Source of the DNA: JAISFI01 sp031552335 | GTDB lineage: Bacteria; Bacteroidota; Bacteroidia; Bacteroidales; Azobacteroidaceae | Direction of reading: 5' to 3' | Assembly: GCA_031552335.1 (NCBI GenBank) | Contig: JAVBMQ010000017.1 | Location: forward strand, 1-40,404 | Length of the DNA: 40,404 nucleotides | Made by a program: the position numbers and the translations under genes | The notes under the pieces: generated by a model | The model's input: only the letters and a program-made list of their open reading frames with translations | Database searches by the model: none | Told to the model about the DNA's origin: nothing | In this document: positions 16,225 to 24,591 of the stretch, piece by piece | Layout of the letters: each line of letters begins with the position of its first letter | Numbering within the stretch: the first letter of the stretch is position 1

Positions 16225-19200
16225 ATACGCATTAGACAATAAATTGGTCATCTATTTCTTCCTTGCATTAGCTACCATAGGAGGAATTTTGGCTTTCGAC
16301 GAACTCCCCAAAAAAGAAGATGCACCGTTCGTAATGAAACAAGCGGCATTGATCTGTCAATATCCGGGAGCTTCAGTTGATGAGGTGGAGCAACAAGTAA
16401 CTACTGTTATTGAGCGGGAAATACAAACAATGCCTAATGTCCGCAGGGTAAAAGGAGAATCATACGCCGGATATAGTTATATCAATATAGAATTACTACC
16501 GGGTACCAATCCGAAAATCATGAGCCAGATGTGGGATGAACTGCGTAAAAAAGTGTATAATATACAACCTAAATTGCCTCAGGGAGCCTCTGCAATTATT
16601 GTCAATGATGATTTCGGTGATGTATATGGCATTTATTTTGCCCTGACGGGAGATGATGGTATTTCTTATCAGGAATTAAGAGACAAAGCACAACAAATCA
16701 AGACTTTGCTCAATCCCATTGAGGGTGTGAGTAAAATCAATACATACGGAGAACAGAAAGAAGTGATCAATATATTCATCTCTTCTGCTCAATTGGCCAA
16801 TATGGGAGTTTCAGCGAATAATATCATTCAAACGCTCAGTACCCAGAACAAAGAAATTGCCGTTGGCACTAAAGATGGGGGAAATCTTAGTGTAAATATC
16901 CTGGCTGAAGCAACTTACCAAACTGTTCAGGATATTCAAAACCAAATAATCAAAGCAGATAATGGTAGCCTATTCCGCCTGGGAGATGTTGCTCTGGTAG
17001 AAAAAGGGTATTTTGATCCCACGCAAACGATGCTGAGGGTCAATGGGAAAAAGGCCATCGGACTTGCCATTGCGTCTTCCCAGGATAAAGATGTGGTAAA
17101 AGTTGGAAGTGCCATTCGCCAGGCCATTGCAGAAAAAATTACCCCCGAACTTTCTTACGGATATGAATTGGTCGAACTATATCCGGAAGATACAATTGCT
17201 GCAAATGCAAATAACGACTTTATTATCAACTTATTAATTTCCGTATTCACCGTTATCTTTTTACTTTTCTTTTTCTATAAAATGCGAGCCACTGTATTAA
17301 TTGGAACTGCTTTATTATTCTCTATTGCAGCAACTTTGTTTAGCATGCAATTTACGGGAACAGGCCTGAACAGATCATCGCTGGCTGCATTTATCATTGC
17401 CATGGGAATGTTGGTCGATAATGCCATTGTTGTCACTGATAATGCACGAACAGATATCAAGCGTGGTATGAAAAGATATGATGCTTTGATTGCCGGAGCA
17501 ACCAAGCCTATGTGGGGTCTATTTGGTGCAACATTGATAGGAATTATCTCATTCCTGCCGCTATTTCTGGCAGATTCGGCGGCGGCCGAAATTGTACATC
17601 CTCTGTTTGTCGTATTGGCTTTATCCTTGGGATTCAGCTGGTTACTCGCACTGGTACAAACCACCACTTTCGGTGATTTTATGTTACAGGAAAACAAAGG
17701 AAAAGCGGTTAACGATCCTTACGACAATAAAATGTATAATAAATTTGGAAAGTTATTGGATGTACTGATCAAACATCGATGGATAACCATTACAACAGTC
17801 ATCATTCTGCTTGTGGCTTCCGTAGTTACCATGCGTTTGATGCCATCCAACTTCTTCCCGTTCATGAACAAACCTTATTTCCGGGCTGATATATTTCTTC
17901 CGGACGGATATAGTATCCATGCTACATCTGAAGAAATGAAGGATATAGAAACCCATTTTTTGGTACAACCCGGGATAAAAAAGGTTTCGGTTTCTATGGG
18001 AAATTCACATCCGCGTTATTATCTGGCGAGTACCAATTACAGTTTGAAACCAAATTTCGCCAATGTATTGATTGAAGTAAATAATATAGATTCATCAGCA
18101 TACTGGGAAAATGAATTCTACAAGTATGTATATATGAATCATCCGAATATTATTTGTCGTTCATCACTATTCAAACTGTCCATGCCTTCTGAAGGAGCGG
18201 TGGAAATTCTTTTCAGCGGAGATAATATAGATTCCCTGCAACATTTAGCAACTCAAGCCATGGATCTGATTCGCAAGGAAGGTACGGATGTGGAATTTCT
18301 ACGGACCAACTGGGGAACTAAAATACCGGTATATATACCTCATTTTTCTGAACAGAAAGGAGAAAGATTGGGTGTAACCCGACAGGATATGGCGCAAAGT
18401 CTCGGATTAGCTACAACAGGAATGCCTTTGGCTGAATACCGGGAAAGAGATCTATCCATCCCGATCTTACTGAAAGATGAACAAATACAACATCTTCCAC
18501 TGGTACAATTGAAAGTGCTGCCTGTATTTAATATCAAGGGAGAAACCTTCCCTTTGGAACAAGTGGTAGATAGTTTCGAATTATCTTATCAATACAATAT
18601 GCTTTGGCATTTTCAACGGGAAAAGACCATTGTCGTACGCATGGACCCGGTTAAAGGAGCCAATACCAATGCTACTTTTCAAAATATATGGTCGCTCATG
18701 CAAAAAAAGATGGTGGTTCCGGAAGGTTATACGATGAGCTATCTGGGAGAACAAGATTCTCAGGATCAGGCAAACAGTTCCATTGGAGCCAAATTACCCA
18801 TCGCCATGATCCTGATTTTTGTCATTCTTCTTTTCCTGTTTGGCAATTATAAAAAACCGTTGGCTATCATGGCTATGATTCCGATGATTTTTATCGGAGT
18901 TGTCATCGGATTGATTTCTTTAGGCAAAGACTTCGACTTTTTTGCTTTATTAGGATTGTTAGGTCTGATCGGTATGAATGTAAAAAGTGCTGTAATCTTA
19001 GTCGATGAAATCGGGCTACAAATGAAAGAAGGAAAAAAAGAACGGGATGCTGTTATTTATGCCGCAAAAACGAGGTTAGTTCCTGTATCAACCGGGGCCG
19101 GGGCTACCATTGTTGGGATGGCTCCGCTATTGAGTGATGCCATGTTCGGTGGATTGGCCGCTACCATTATGGGAGGATTACTGATGGCAACAATCCTGAC

Positions 19201-19255
19201 TATTCTGGTGTTGCCGGTAACTTATGCGGCAATTTATAGAATTAAGAATAATTGA
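16211..19255 (+). CDS. RND multidrug efflux permease (AcrB-like)
   Basis: A 1014-residue inner-membrane pump with the RND layout: TM1 near residues 11-30, a large periplasmic loop, TM2-6 (about 335-485), TM7 near 520, a second periplasmic loop, and TM8-12 (about 855-1010). In TM4 the usual Asp-Asp proton-relay pair reads Asp403-Asn404 (GMLVDNAIVV). The TM10 lysine is kept as Lys925 (NVKSAVILVDE). The pump exports substrates by proton antiport together with the adaptor before it and the TolC protein after it. The single Asp resembles a subset of RND permeases distinct from AcrB itself. Substrates cannot be predicted. Confidence 0.93.
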   Translation: MNLAKYALDNKLVIYFFLALATIGGILAFDELPKKEDAPFVMKQAALICQYPGASVDEVEQQVTTVIEREIQTMPNVRRVKGESYAGYSYINIELLPGTNPKIMSQMWDELRKKVYNIQPKLPQGASAIIVNDDFGDVYGIYFALTGDDGISYQELRDKAQQIKTLLNPIEGVSKINTYGEQKEVINIFISSAQLANMGVSANNIIQTLSTQNKEIAVGTKDGGNLSVNILAEATYQTVQDIQNQIIKADNGSLFRLGDVALVEKGYFDPTQTMLRVNGKKAIGLAIASSQDKDVVKVGSAIRQAIAEKITPELSYGYELVELYPEDTIAANANNDFIINLLISVFTVIFLLFFFYKMRATVLIGTALLFSIAATLFSMQFTGTGLNRSSLAAFIIAMGMLVDNAIVVTDNARTDIKRGMKRYDALIAGATKPMWGLFGATLIGIISFLPLFLADSAAAEIVHPLFVVLALSLGFSWLLALVQTTTFGDFMLQENKGKAVNDPYDNKMYNKFGKLLDVLIKHRWITITTVIILLVASVVTMRLMPSNFFPFMNKPYFRADIFLPDGYSIHATSEEMKDIETHFLVQPGIKKVSVSMGNSHPRYYLASTNYSLKPNFANVLIEVNNIDSSAYWENEFYKYVYMNHPNIICRSSLFKLSMPSEGAVEILFSGDNIDSLQHLATQAMDLIRKEGTDVEFLRTNWGTKIPVYIPHFSEQKGERLGVTRQDMAQSLGLATTGMPLAEYRERDLSIPILLKDEQIQHLPLVQLKVLPVFNIKGETFPLEQVVDSFELSYQYNMLWHFQREKTIVVRMDPVKGANTNATFQNIWSLMQKKMVVPEGYTMSYLGEQDSQDQANSSIGAKLPIAMILIFVILLFLFGNYKKPLAIMAMIPMIFIGVVIGLISLGKDFDFFALLGLLGLIGMNVKSAVILVDEIGLQMKEGKKERDAVIYAAKTRLVPVSTGAGATIVGMAPLLSDAMFGGLAATIMGGLLMATILTILVLPVTYAAIYRIKNN

Positions 19256-19400
19256 TTTTGAATTGACGCCAAGTCGAATGCCATCAAGTTTACTTGAATG
19301 GCTGAGACGCGAAGGAAATCAAGACCGCAAAGCGGGATTAATTTTGAATTTTGAATTAAGAGGGATAATCAATTTTGAAAATAAAGAGTTAAGAATCAAA
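19256..19400 (+). other. Structured leader-like non-coding region between the RND permease and tolC, with a short heptamer repeat
   Basis: This gap holds a GC-richer patch with two hairpins: an imperfect GCCATCAAGT/ACTTGAATGGC stem at 19280-19302 and CCGC-AAA-GCGG at about 19324-19335. A single arm of the TTTTGAA heptamer repeat follows (19337-19360). No convincing ORF is present. It may be a folded mRNA segment, a partial terminator or a small mobile remnant. Confidence 0.4.
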
Positions 19401-19408
19401 AAAAATTC

Positions 19409-19444
19409 TAACTTTGGCAACTTTTAGACAAGCATAATATGCTT
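19409..19444 (+). promoter_or_regulatory. tolC promoter (-7 box) with downstream 15-base palindrome
   Basis: TAACTTTG at 19409-19416 is an exact TAnnTTTG box, 58 bases upstream of the tolC ATG. AAGCATAATATGCTT at 19430-19444 is a perfect palindrome around one central base, close to the expected transcription start. This position suits a repressor operator or a 5' mRNA hairpin. The box indicates that tolC can be transcribed separately from the adaptor and pump genes. Confidence 0.5.
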
Positions 19445-19467
19445 GTAAGCTTTTAATTGTCATTTTT

Positions 19468-20805
19468 ATGTTTATGAAGAAATATAAAATATTAGGTATC
19501 GCGCTTGTGTATGGAACTATTCTTCCGTGTATTGCACAACAAACAATCAGTGTCAATGACGGTGTTATCACCAAACAAACAGAAAAACTTGCACTGGTTC
19601 TGACATTAGATAAATACAAACAAAACGTACTGAATTACAATCAGGACATCAAGATTGCGACACAAACTTTCAATGCGGCAATGGATGCTGCAAAAGCTGC
19701 AAGAACAGATTATTTTCCTAAAATAAATGGAACCGGAACCTATCAATACAATTTCAATCCTCCGGATCTTATTCTGGGTAGCTTCAAAGCATATCTGGAA
19801 TCCCAGAACTGGCAAATCGGAGGAGGCCTTACCCAAAGCATATATACCGGAGGAAGGCTTTCCGGAACTTATAAAGCTACACAGATCGAAGAGGACATCG
19901 CATCCCTATCTGAAGATCTTTCAGTGGATGATGTCTCTTTTTCTGCCGAAACAGCATACTGGAAAACATCAGCATCACAAGCTTATGTTGTTGCTACAAA
20001 AAAATATCTGAAAATATTACAGGATTTATTACAGATCGTACAGACTCGTTTCGATGACGGATATATCGGCAAAACTGATTTATTGAAAGTACAAACCAGT
20101 TTGAAAGAAGCGGAATTGCAACTTTCCAAAGCAGAACAGGATTACAATAATAATTGTATTATTCTCAATATCCTGATGGGAAAAGATAACCGTACACTTC
20201 TCTATTTTAAGGATTCTATCCAAGGAACAACATATATTCCCAGGCCTATTGCTGTAGAGAATGTTTATCAACGTCGTCCCGATTATTTGATGAAGATGAA
20301 AGAAATAGATCTTCAAAAAGCAAAAGGAAAAATAGAACAAAGTGAATTTCTTCCGAATGTATCCATCGGAGGTACAGCAGGATATGGAACAAAACCTATT
20401 AATCTTGACAATTCCAACATTTTTTCTCCAATTGTATATGCTCAACTGAATATACCTATTTTACAATGGGGCAAAGGACAACATATCAAAAACAAAAACA
20501 AAGCGCTGACTATCAGTAAAGAATTGTCTCTCAGCCTGGCACAGGATGAAATAAGAAAAGAGCTCACCACTGCATTGAATAATATTGAAGAAAGCAATCG
20601 CCAGATTGGCATCTCGCAAGAAAATCTGAAAATTGCGGGAGAAAGCCTGGATTTACATACCTTCAGTTATCAGGAAGGACGGATTTCTATCCTGGATGTA
20701 CAATCAGCTCAACTTTCCTGGTTACAGGCATATGTCAATCTGATCAATTCTTTCCTGAGTAATAAAATGGCTTTGGCGGATTATAAGAAGGTAACATCCG
20801 AATAA
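19468..20805 (+). CDS. TolC-family outer-membrane efflux protein
   Basis: A 445-residue protein with a signal peptide (MKKYKILGIALVYGTILPCIAQ) and two OEP repeats (PF02321). The first is centred on about residues 50-230, with YFPKINGTGTYQYNFNPP and a GYIGKTDLLKVQTSLKEAE helical hairpin; the second on about 265-440, with FLPNVSIGGTAGYGTKPI and YQEGRISILDVQSAQLSW. It forms the outer-membrane channel for the RND pump encoded just upstream. Starts at 19468 (MFMKK) and 19474 (MKK) are both possible; the second gives the more typical signal peptide. It is the third gene of the efflux cluster and also has its own promoter. Its stop overlaps the start of a paired heptamer repeat. Confidence 0.93.
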   Translation: MFMKKYKILGIALVYGTILPCIAQQTISVNDGVITKQTEKLALVLTLDKYKQNVLNYNQDIKIATQTFNAAMDAAKAARTDYFPKINGTGTYQYNFNPPDLILGSFKAYLESQNWQIGGGLTQSIYTGGRLSGTYKATQIEEDIASLSEDLSVDDVSFSAETAYWKTSASQAYVVATKKYLKILQDLLQIVQTRFDDGYIGKTDLLKVQTSLKEAELQLSKAEQDYNNNCIILNILMGKDNRTLLYFKDSIQGTTYIPRPIAVENVYQRRPDYLMKMKEIDLQKAKGKIEQSEFLPNVSIGGTAGYGTKPINLDNSNIFSPIVYAQLNIPILQWGKGQHIKNKNKALTISKELSLSLAQDEIRKELTTALNNIEESNRQIGISQENLKIAGESLDLHTFSYQEGRISILDVQSAQLSWLQAYVNLINSFLSNKMALADYKKVTSE

Positions 20806-20889
20806 ATTTTGAATTCTGAATTTTGAATTTTGAATTGGCTTACGCATGAAAAAATAATTCAAAATTCAGAATTCAAAATTCAAAATTTA
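20803..20889. repeat. Paired heptamer inverted repeat filling the gap between convergent stops
   Basis: The left arm (20803-20838) and right arm (20854-20889) are each about 36 bases of TTTTGAA or TTCAAAA heptads and can pair along their whole length. Each arm has one variant heptad (TTCTGAA or its complement), displaced by one unit between arms. The spacer is GGCTTACGCATG plus an A run. The element runs exactly from the tolC stop codon to the stop codon of the convergent CNNM gene. Confidence 0.75.
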
Positions 20890-22185
20890 TTAACTCTTCA
20901 GCTCCACCTTCACCTTATCAATCCTATTATTGTCCATTAGCACCACAGTAAAGCGGAAGTTTTGCCAATCAACGGAGTCTCCTTTGACAGGGATGCGTTC
21001 CAAAACATCTAGTATATATCCTCCAAGGGTGATATAATCGAAATCTTTTTCGAGGATATCATCGTCCAGACCAACTTTTTCAAGGAATTCTACGAATGGA
21101 ATTTGTCCGTCAACAACCAAACTGCCATCAGATTGACGGATAGATGTATATTCAAATTCGTCTGTTTCCGAAATATCACCAACCAATGCATCTACAATAT
21201 CATTGATAGTAACCAATCCACGGATGCTTCCGAATTCATCAATAATCAAGGCCTGATAAATCCGGTTTTTCTGAAACTTTTCAAGTACTGAATATGCTTT
21301 ATTGCTGGCTATAACGATTTGTACCGGTTTGGCAATTGCTTTCAGATCACTCAGTTTATTCTCAAAATCTTCTCCGATCAAATCTTTAGAGTACACAAAG
21401 CCAATAAGATCATCCAAATCGCCTTCACACAAAGGATAAACTGTATGTTTATTTTCCTGAATCTTCTGTTTATTCTTTTCCTGTGAATCCCGGAGATTAA
21501 TCCAGACCAATTCGTTACGAGGGGTCATCAATGTCTGTACTTTCCGGTCTCCCAAACTAAAAACATTTTGTATCAATTCTTTTTCAGTTTCTTCTAATAT
21601 GCCTCCCTTATGACTTTCGGATATGATAACCTTCAATTCTTCTTCCGAGTGAATATCTTCCTGTTCATGAACCGGTTGTATACCAATTGCCTTCAATATC
21701 AGGTTGGCCATACTGTTGAGCAACCAGATAAACGGTTTAAAAACAGTATAAAATATTTTTAAGGGAATGGAGACTACAAATGTAACAGGTACAGGCTTGC
21801 GGATTGCCAGAGACTTAGGAGCCAATTCTCCCAACACAATATGCAAGATCGTTATCAATAAGAAGGCTACCGGAATGGCCATCTTTTTAGCTAAAGGTAA
21901 AGACCCTATTCCTATCCCATTAAAAAAGGAGTATATGATTTCGGTAAAAACAGATTCTCCTACCCAGCCTAAGCCCAAAGAAGTCAATGTAATCCCTAAT
22001 TGTGTAGCGGCCAGATAGGCATCCAAATTGCTTGTCACACTTTTGGCAGCAGCAATAATTGTTTTATTGGCATTCTTCCGGACTTCAATTTGAGAGGACC
22101 GTACCTTAACAACTGCAAACTCAGCTGCAACAAAAAATCCATTCAGAAATACAAGAAGAATTGTAAAGAGAAAATCAAGAGTCAT
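20890..22185 (-). CDS. CNNM/CBS-domain membrane protein (CorB/HlyC-like, hemolysin family)
   Basis: A 431-residue inner-membrane protein with an N-terminal CNNM (DUF21) domain of three to four membrane segments (about 1-190), a CBS-domain pair (about 205-330, with LMTPRNELVWINL and IIDEFGSIRGLVTINDIVDALVGD), and a C-terminal CorC_HlyC domain (about 345-428, LGGYILDVLERIPVKGD). Members are linked to magnesium or other ion transport; the hemolysin label is historical. T9SS-bearing Bacteroidota also have the related protein GldE, which is an alternative. It starts three bases after the ABC permease stop and is the last gene of that operon. Confidence 0.9.
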   Translation of the reverse strand: MTLDFLFTILLVFLNGFFVAAEFAVVKVRSSQIEVRKNANKTIIAAAKSVTSNLDAYLAATQLGITLTSLGLGWVGESVFTEIIYSFFNGIGIGSLPLAKKMAIPVAFLLITILHIVLGELAPKSLAIRKPVPVTFVVSIPLKIFYTVFKPFIWLLNSMANLILKAIGIQPVHEQEDIHSEEELKVIISESHKGGILEETEKELIQNVFSLGDRKVQTLMTPRNELVWINLRDSQEKNKQKIQENKHTVYPLCEGDLDDLIGFVYSKDLIGEDFENKLSDLKAIAKPVQIVIASNKAYSVLEKFQKNRIYQALIIDEFGSIRGLVTINDIVDALVGDISETDEFEYTSIRQSDGSLVVDGQIPFVEFLEKVGLDDDILEKDFDYITLGGYILDVLERIPVKGDSVDWQNFRFTVVLMDNNRIDKVKVELKS

Positions 22186-22188
22186 ATA

Positions 22189-23475
22189 TTATACTTTGTA
22201 TTTTAACCATTTAAACATCTCCTTCAGACTTGGTTTCTTGCCATACATCAGGATACCTACACGGTATATCTTGGCAGAAAACCGGATGATAAAGAAGAAT
22301 GTAACATATAACAACGCTACCGAGAGTAGTTTCTGCCAGAGAGGGACATCAAAAGGCAGGCGAACCATCATCACAATCGGAGATGTAAACGGAATGATAG
22401 AAGTCCAGAATGCCAAAGGTCCGTCGGGATTTTTCATTCCATAAATCGCAGCATAAAAGGCAAACAGGATAAACATGGTTATCGGTAACATAAATTGCTG
22501 CGTATCTTCCTGACTATCAACGGCAGATGCTATAGCTGCGAACAAAGATGCATACAACATGTATCCTCCGATGAAGAAGACAAAAAAGTAGAAGACAATT
22601 TCGCCCACATTAATAGAAGACAACAAGGTGAAAATATTATTCATGACCGAAGGTGGCAATTCAGGGGTACCTGCCATCGGGTTCGCAGCCATAGATACCG
22701 TACCCCAAATAAGTCCCCCAACCGTACTCAATCCACCAATCAATAGCGCCCAAATAAGGAATTGAGTCAGTCCGACCAGACCAACTCCAATGATTTTCCC
22801 CATCATCAGGTCAAAAGGCTTCACGGAAGAAACCATCACCTCGATAATACGATTGGTCTTTTCCTCTGTCACGCCACGCATCACCATCCCTCCGTATGCG
22901 AAAATAAACATGTAAATAATAACGGTGAAAACAATGCCTATCACAGAAGCCAAAGCTGCAGAAGATTCTTTCTCAGAACCATCTTCCGAGAGTTTTACTG
23001 TTTGCAACTTCACATTCACTTTACTTTCTTCAATGATTTCTTTCAAATGCGGGATCTGGTAACTTGCCAATTTTTCATCTTGTAAATAGTTATCTAATTT
23101 GTGAGTAATGGCATTTGTCAGATCTGCTGTAACCTGTCTGTCTGAATATAAAACTATGGCCGAGGGATTTTCCAATAAATCGGAAGAAATTACAAGTGTG
23201 GCATATCCCTTATCATCCTTAACAACTGGAAGAGATTGGTCTACCGGAACAAAATCATATCCTTCAATGTCCTTAAACAGATCAATGTATTTTCCGGTTT
23301 GGTCCAACAAATCGATACGCTTTACGGTATCATCTTTTATATCAGACAACCAAAGGGGAACAAACATCAACAATACAAAAATAACCGGCATCAGAATAGT
23401 CATCAACAGGAATGACTTTTTTCTCACCCGACTGAGATATTCTCTTTGTATAACTATACCTATTTTAGTGCTCAT
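22189..23475 (-). CDS. ABC-2 type exporter permease (NatB-like)
   Basis: A 428-residue permease with an N-terminal membrane segment (about residues 22-45), a large extracytoplasmic domain (about 46-190), and five or so further membrane segments (about 200-415). It includes the ABC-2 landmark RGVTEEKTNRIIEVMVSSVKPFDLMMGKIIGVG. This is the NatB/ABC2_membrane_3 architecture. It overlaps the upstream ATPase gene by four bases and should form the membrane part of a two-component ABC exporter. Homologues have been linked to sodium efflux or to export of toxic compounds, but the substrate here is not predictable. Confidence 0.9.
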   Translation of the reverse strand: MSTKIGIVIQREYLSRVRKKSFLLMTILMPVIFVLLMFVPLWLSDIKDDTVKRIDLLDQTGKYIDLFKDIEGYDFVPVDQSLPVVKDDKGYATLVISSDLLENPSAIVLYSDRQVTADLTNAITHKLDNYLQDEKLASYQIPHLKEIIEESKVNVKLQTVKLSEDGSEKESSAALASVIGIVFTVIIYMFIFAYGGMVMRGVTEEKTNRIIEVMVSSVKPFDLMMGKIIGVGLVGLTQFLIWALLIGGLSTVGGLIWGTVSMAANPMAGTPELPPSVMNNIFTLLSSINVGEIVFYFFVFFIGGYMLYASLFAAIASAVDSQEDTQQFMLPITMFILFAFYAAIYGMKNPDGPLAFWTSIIPFTSPIVMMVRLPFDVPLWQKLLSVALLYVTFFFIIRFSAKIYRVGILMYGKKPSLKEMFKWLKYKV

Positions 23476-24380
23476 GATACGGTACGGATAAAAATATCGT
23501 TCATTGAAGGAATTTCTTCTTCGAAGGAAATGATATGATAATGGGATGATAAATACGCAATTAAAGAAGAACTAGAAATATTCTGCTTTTTCTGTAAACG
23601 AAAAAAAGCAAAATGACCGGAGTTTTTTTCTTCCAGGACAGAAAACATTTCATTATCTGCAAGCAAATGTTCCTGATTATCCAGTTCTATTTTCAGGAGG
23701 AAAATATCAGAACGGTAGCGGGAACGGATTTCTTCTACATTTCCCTGTAACACCACCCGGGATTGATTAATCAAACTGATTTCATCACAGATTTCTTCCA
23801 CGGAAGCCATGTTGTGAGTGGAAAATATAATGGTTTTACCCTGCTCCTTCAGTTCCAGGATTTCTTTTTTCAACAAATCTGCATTCACAGGATCAAAACC
23901 ACTGAAAGGTTCGTCAAATATCAATAATTCTGGTTCATGTACAATAGTGGTAACAAATTGTACTTTCTGTTGCATACCTTTGGATAGTTCCTCCAATTTC
24001 TTGTCCCACCAAGCCATGATACTGAATTTATCAAACCAAACTTTCAATTTCTTTTTGGCCTCTGCAGATGACATACCTTTTAAACGAGCCAGATACACAG
24101 CCTGTTCCCCGACTTTCATTTTTTTGTACAATCCGCGTTCTTCCGGGAGATAACCGATATTAAAAATATCATCAGGTTGAAATTTCCTTCCTTTGAAAAT
24201 AACTTCTCCGCTATCCGGAGCCGTAATCCGGTTAATAATACGTATCAACGTTGTTTTTCCGGCGCCATTAGGACCTAAAAGTCCGTATATTTTCCCCTCC
24301 GGCACCTGAATACTTACCTGGTCCAATGCAAGGTGGTTGGCATATTGCTTAACAACATTCTGTGTTTCTAAAAAATACAT
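23472..24380 (-). CDS. ABC transporter ATP-binding protein (NatA-like)
   Basis: A 302-residue ATPase. Walker A is GPNGAGKT at residues 36-43, the Q-loop region reads GYLPEERGLYKKM, the ABC signature is LSKGMQQKV, Walker B is LLIFDEPFSGFDP, and the H-loop is in STHNM. A C-terminal extension of about 80 residues is normal in the NatA-like DUF4162 group. It energises the permease encoded directly downstream. It is the first gene of a three-gene operon (ATPase, permease, CNNM protein). An exact -7 box lies at 24407-24414. The region that should hold the -33 element is occupied by a heptamer repeat. Confidence 0.93.
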   Translation of the reverse strand: MYFLETQNVVKQYANHLALDQVSIQVPEGKIYGLLGPNGAGKTTLIRIINRITAPDSGEVIFKGRKFQPDDIFNIGYLPEERGLYKKMKVGEQAVYLARLKGMSSAEAKKKLKVWFDKFSIMAWWDKKLEELSKGMQQKVQFVTTIVHEPELLIFDEPFSGFDPVNADLLKKEILELKEQGKTIIFSTHNMASVEEICDEISLINQSRVVLQGNVEEIRSRYRSDIFLLKIELDNQEHLLADNEMFSVLEEKNSGHFAFFRLQKKQNISSSSLIAYLSSHYHIISFEEEIPSMNDIFIRTVS

Positions 24381-24406
24381 TTTTCCTTTTTATGTTGAAG
24401 AGGGAA

Positions 24407-24414
24407 CAAATATA
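24407..24414 (-). promoter_or_regulatory. -7 promoter box for the ABC exporter operon
   Basis: TATATTTG on the minus strand matches TAnnTTTG and lies 27 bases upstream of the ATPase start. It is divergent from the S41 protease promoter at 24532. Confidence 0.55.
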
Positions 24415-24416
24415 AT

Positions 24417-24508
24417 GAAATTAAGAATTAAAAATTAAGAATTAAGAATTATTTTCATGTATAGATCCATTCATAATTCAAAATTCAAGACTCAAAATTT
24501 AAAATTAA
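24417..24508. repeat. Heptamer repeats between two divergent promoters
   Basis: The left part (24417-24454) consists of AATTAAG/AATTAAA heptads, and the right part (24472-24508) of AATTCAA-type heptads. They are partly complementary. The block lies between the divergent -7 boxes at 24407 and 24532 and covers the places where both -33 elements would be expected. Confidence 0.65.
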
Positions 24509-24531
24509 CTAGGATTTAACAAAAACCTCAT

Positions 24532-24539
24532 TATATTTG
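24532..24539 (+). promoter_or_regulatory. -7 promoter box for the S41 protease operon
   Basis: TATATTTG on the plus strand matches TAnnTTTG, 52 bases upstream of the protease ATG. Confidence 0.6.
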
Positions 24540-24591
24540 CAAAACATTTAGTTTAATTTTTTACGAAAACATCTAAAAAAATCCATACCCA

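Noticed and set aside
19224..19427. Plus-strand ORF of 67 codons between the RND permease and tolC
   Set aside because: It overlaps the permease end, runs through hairpins and heptamer repeats, and its translation is low-complexity and repeat-derived.
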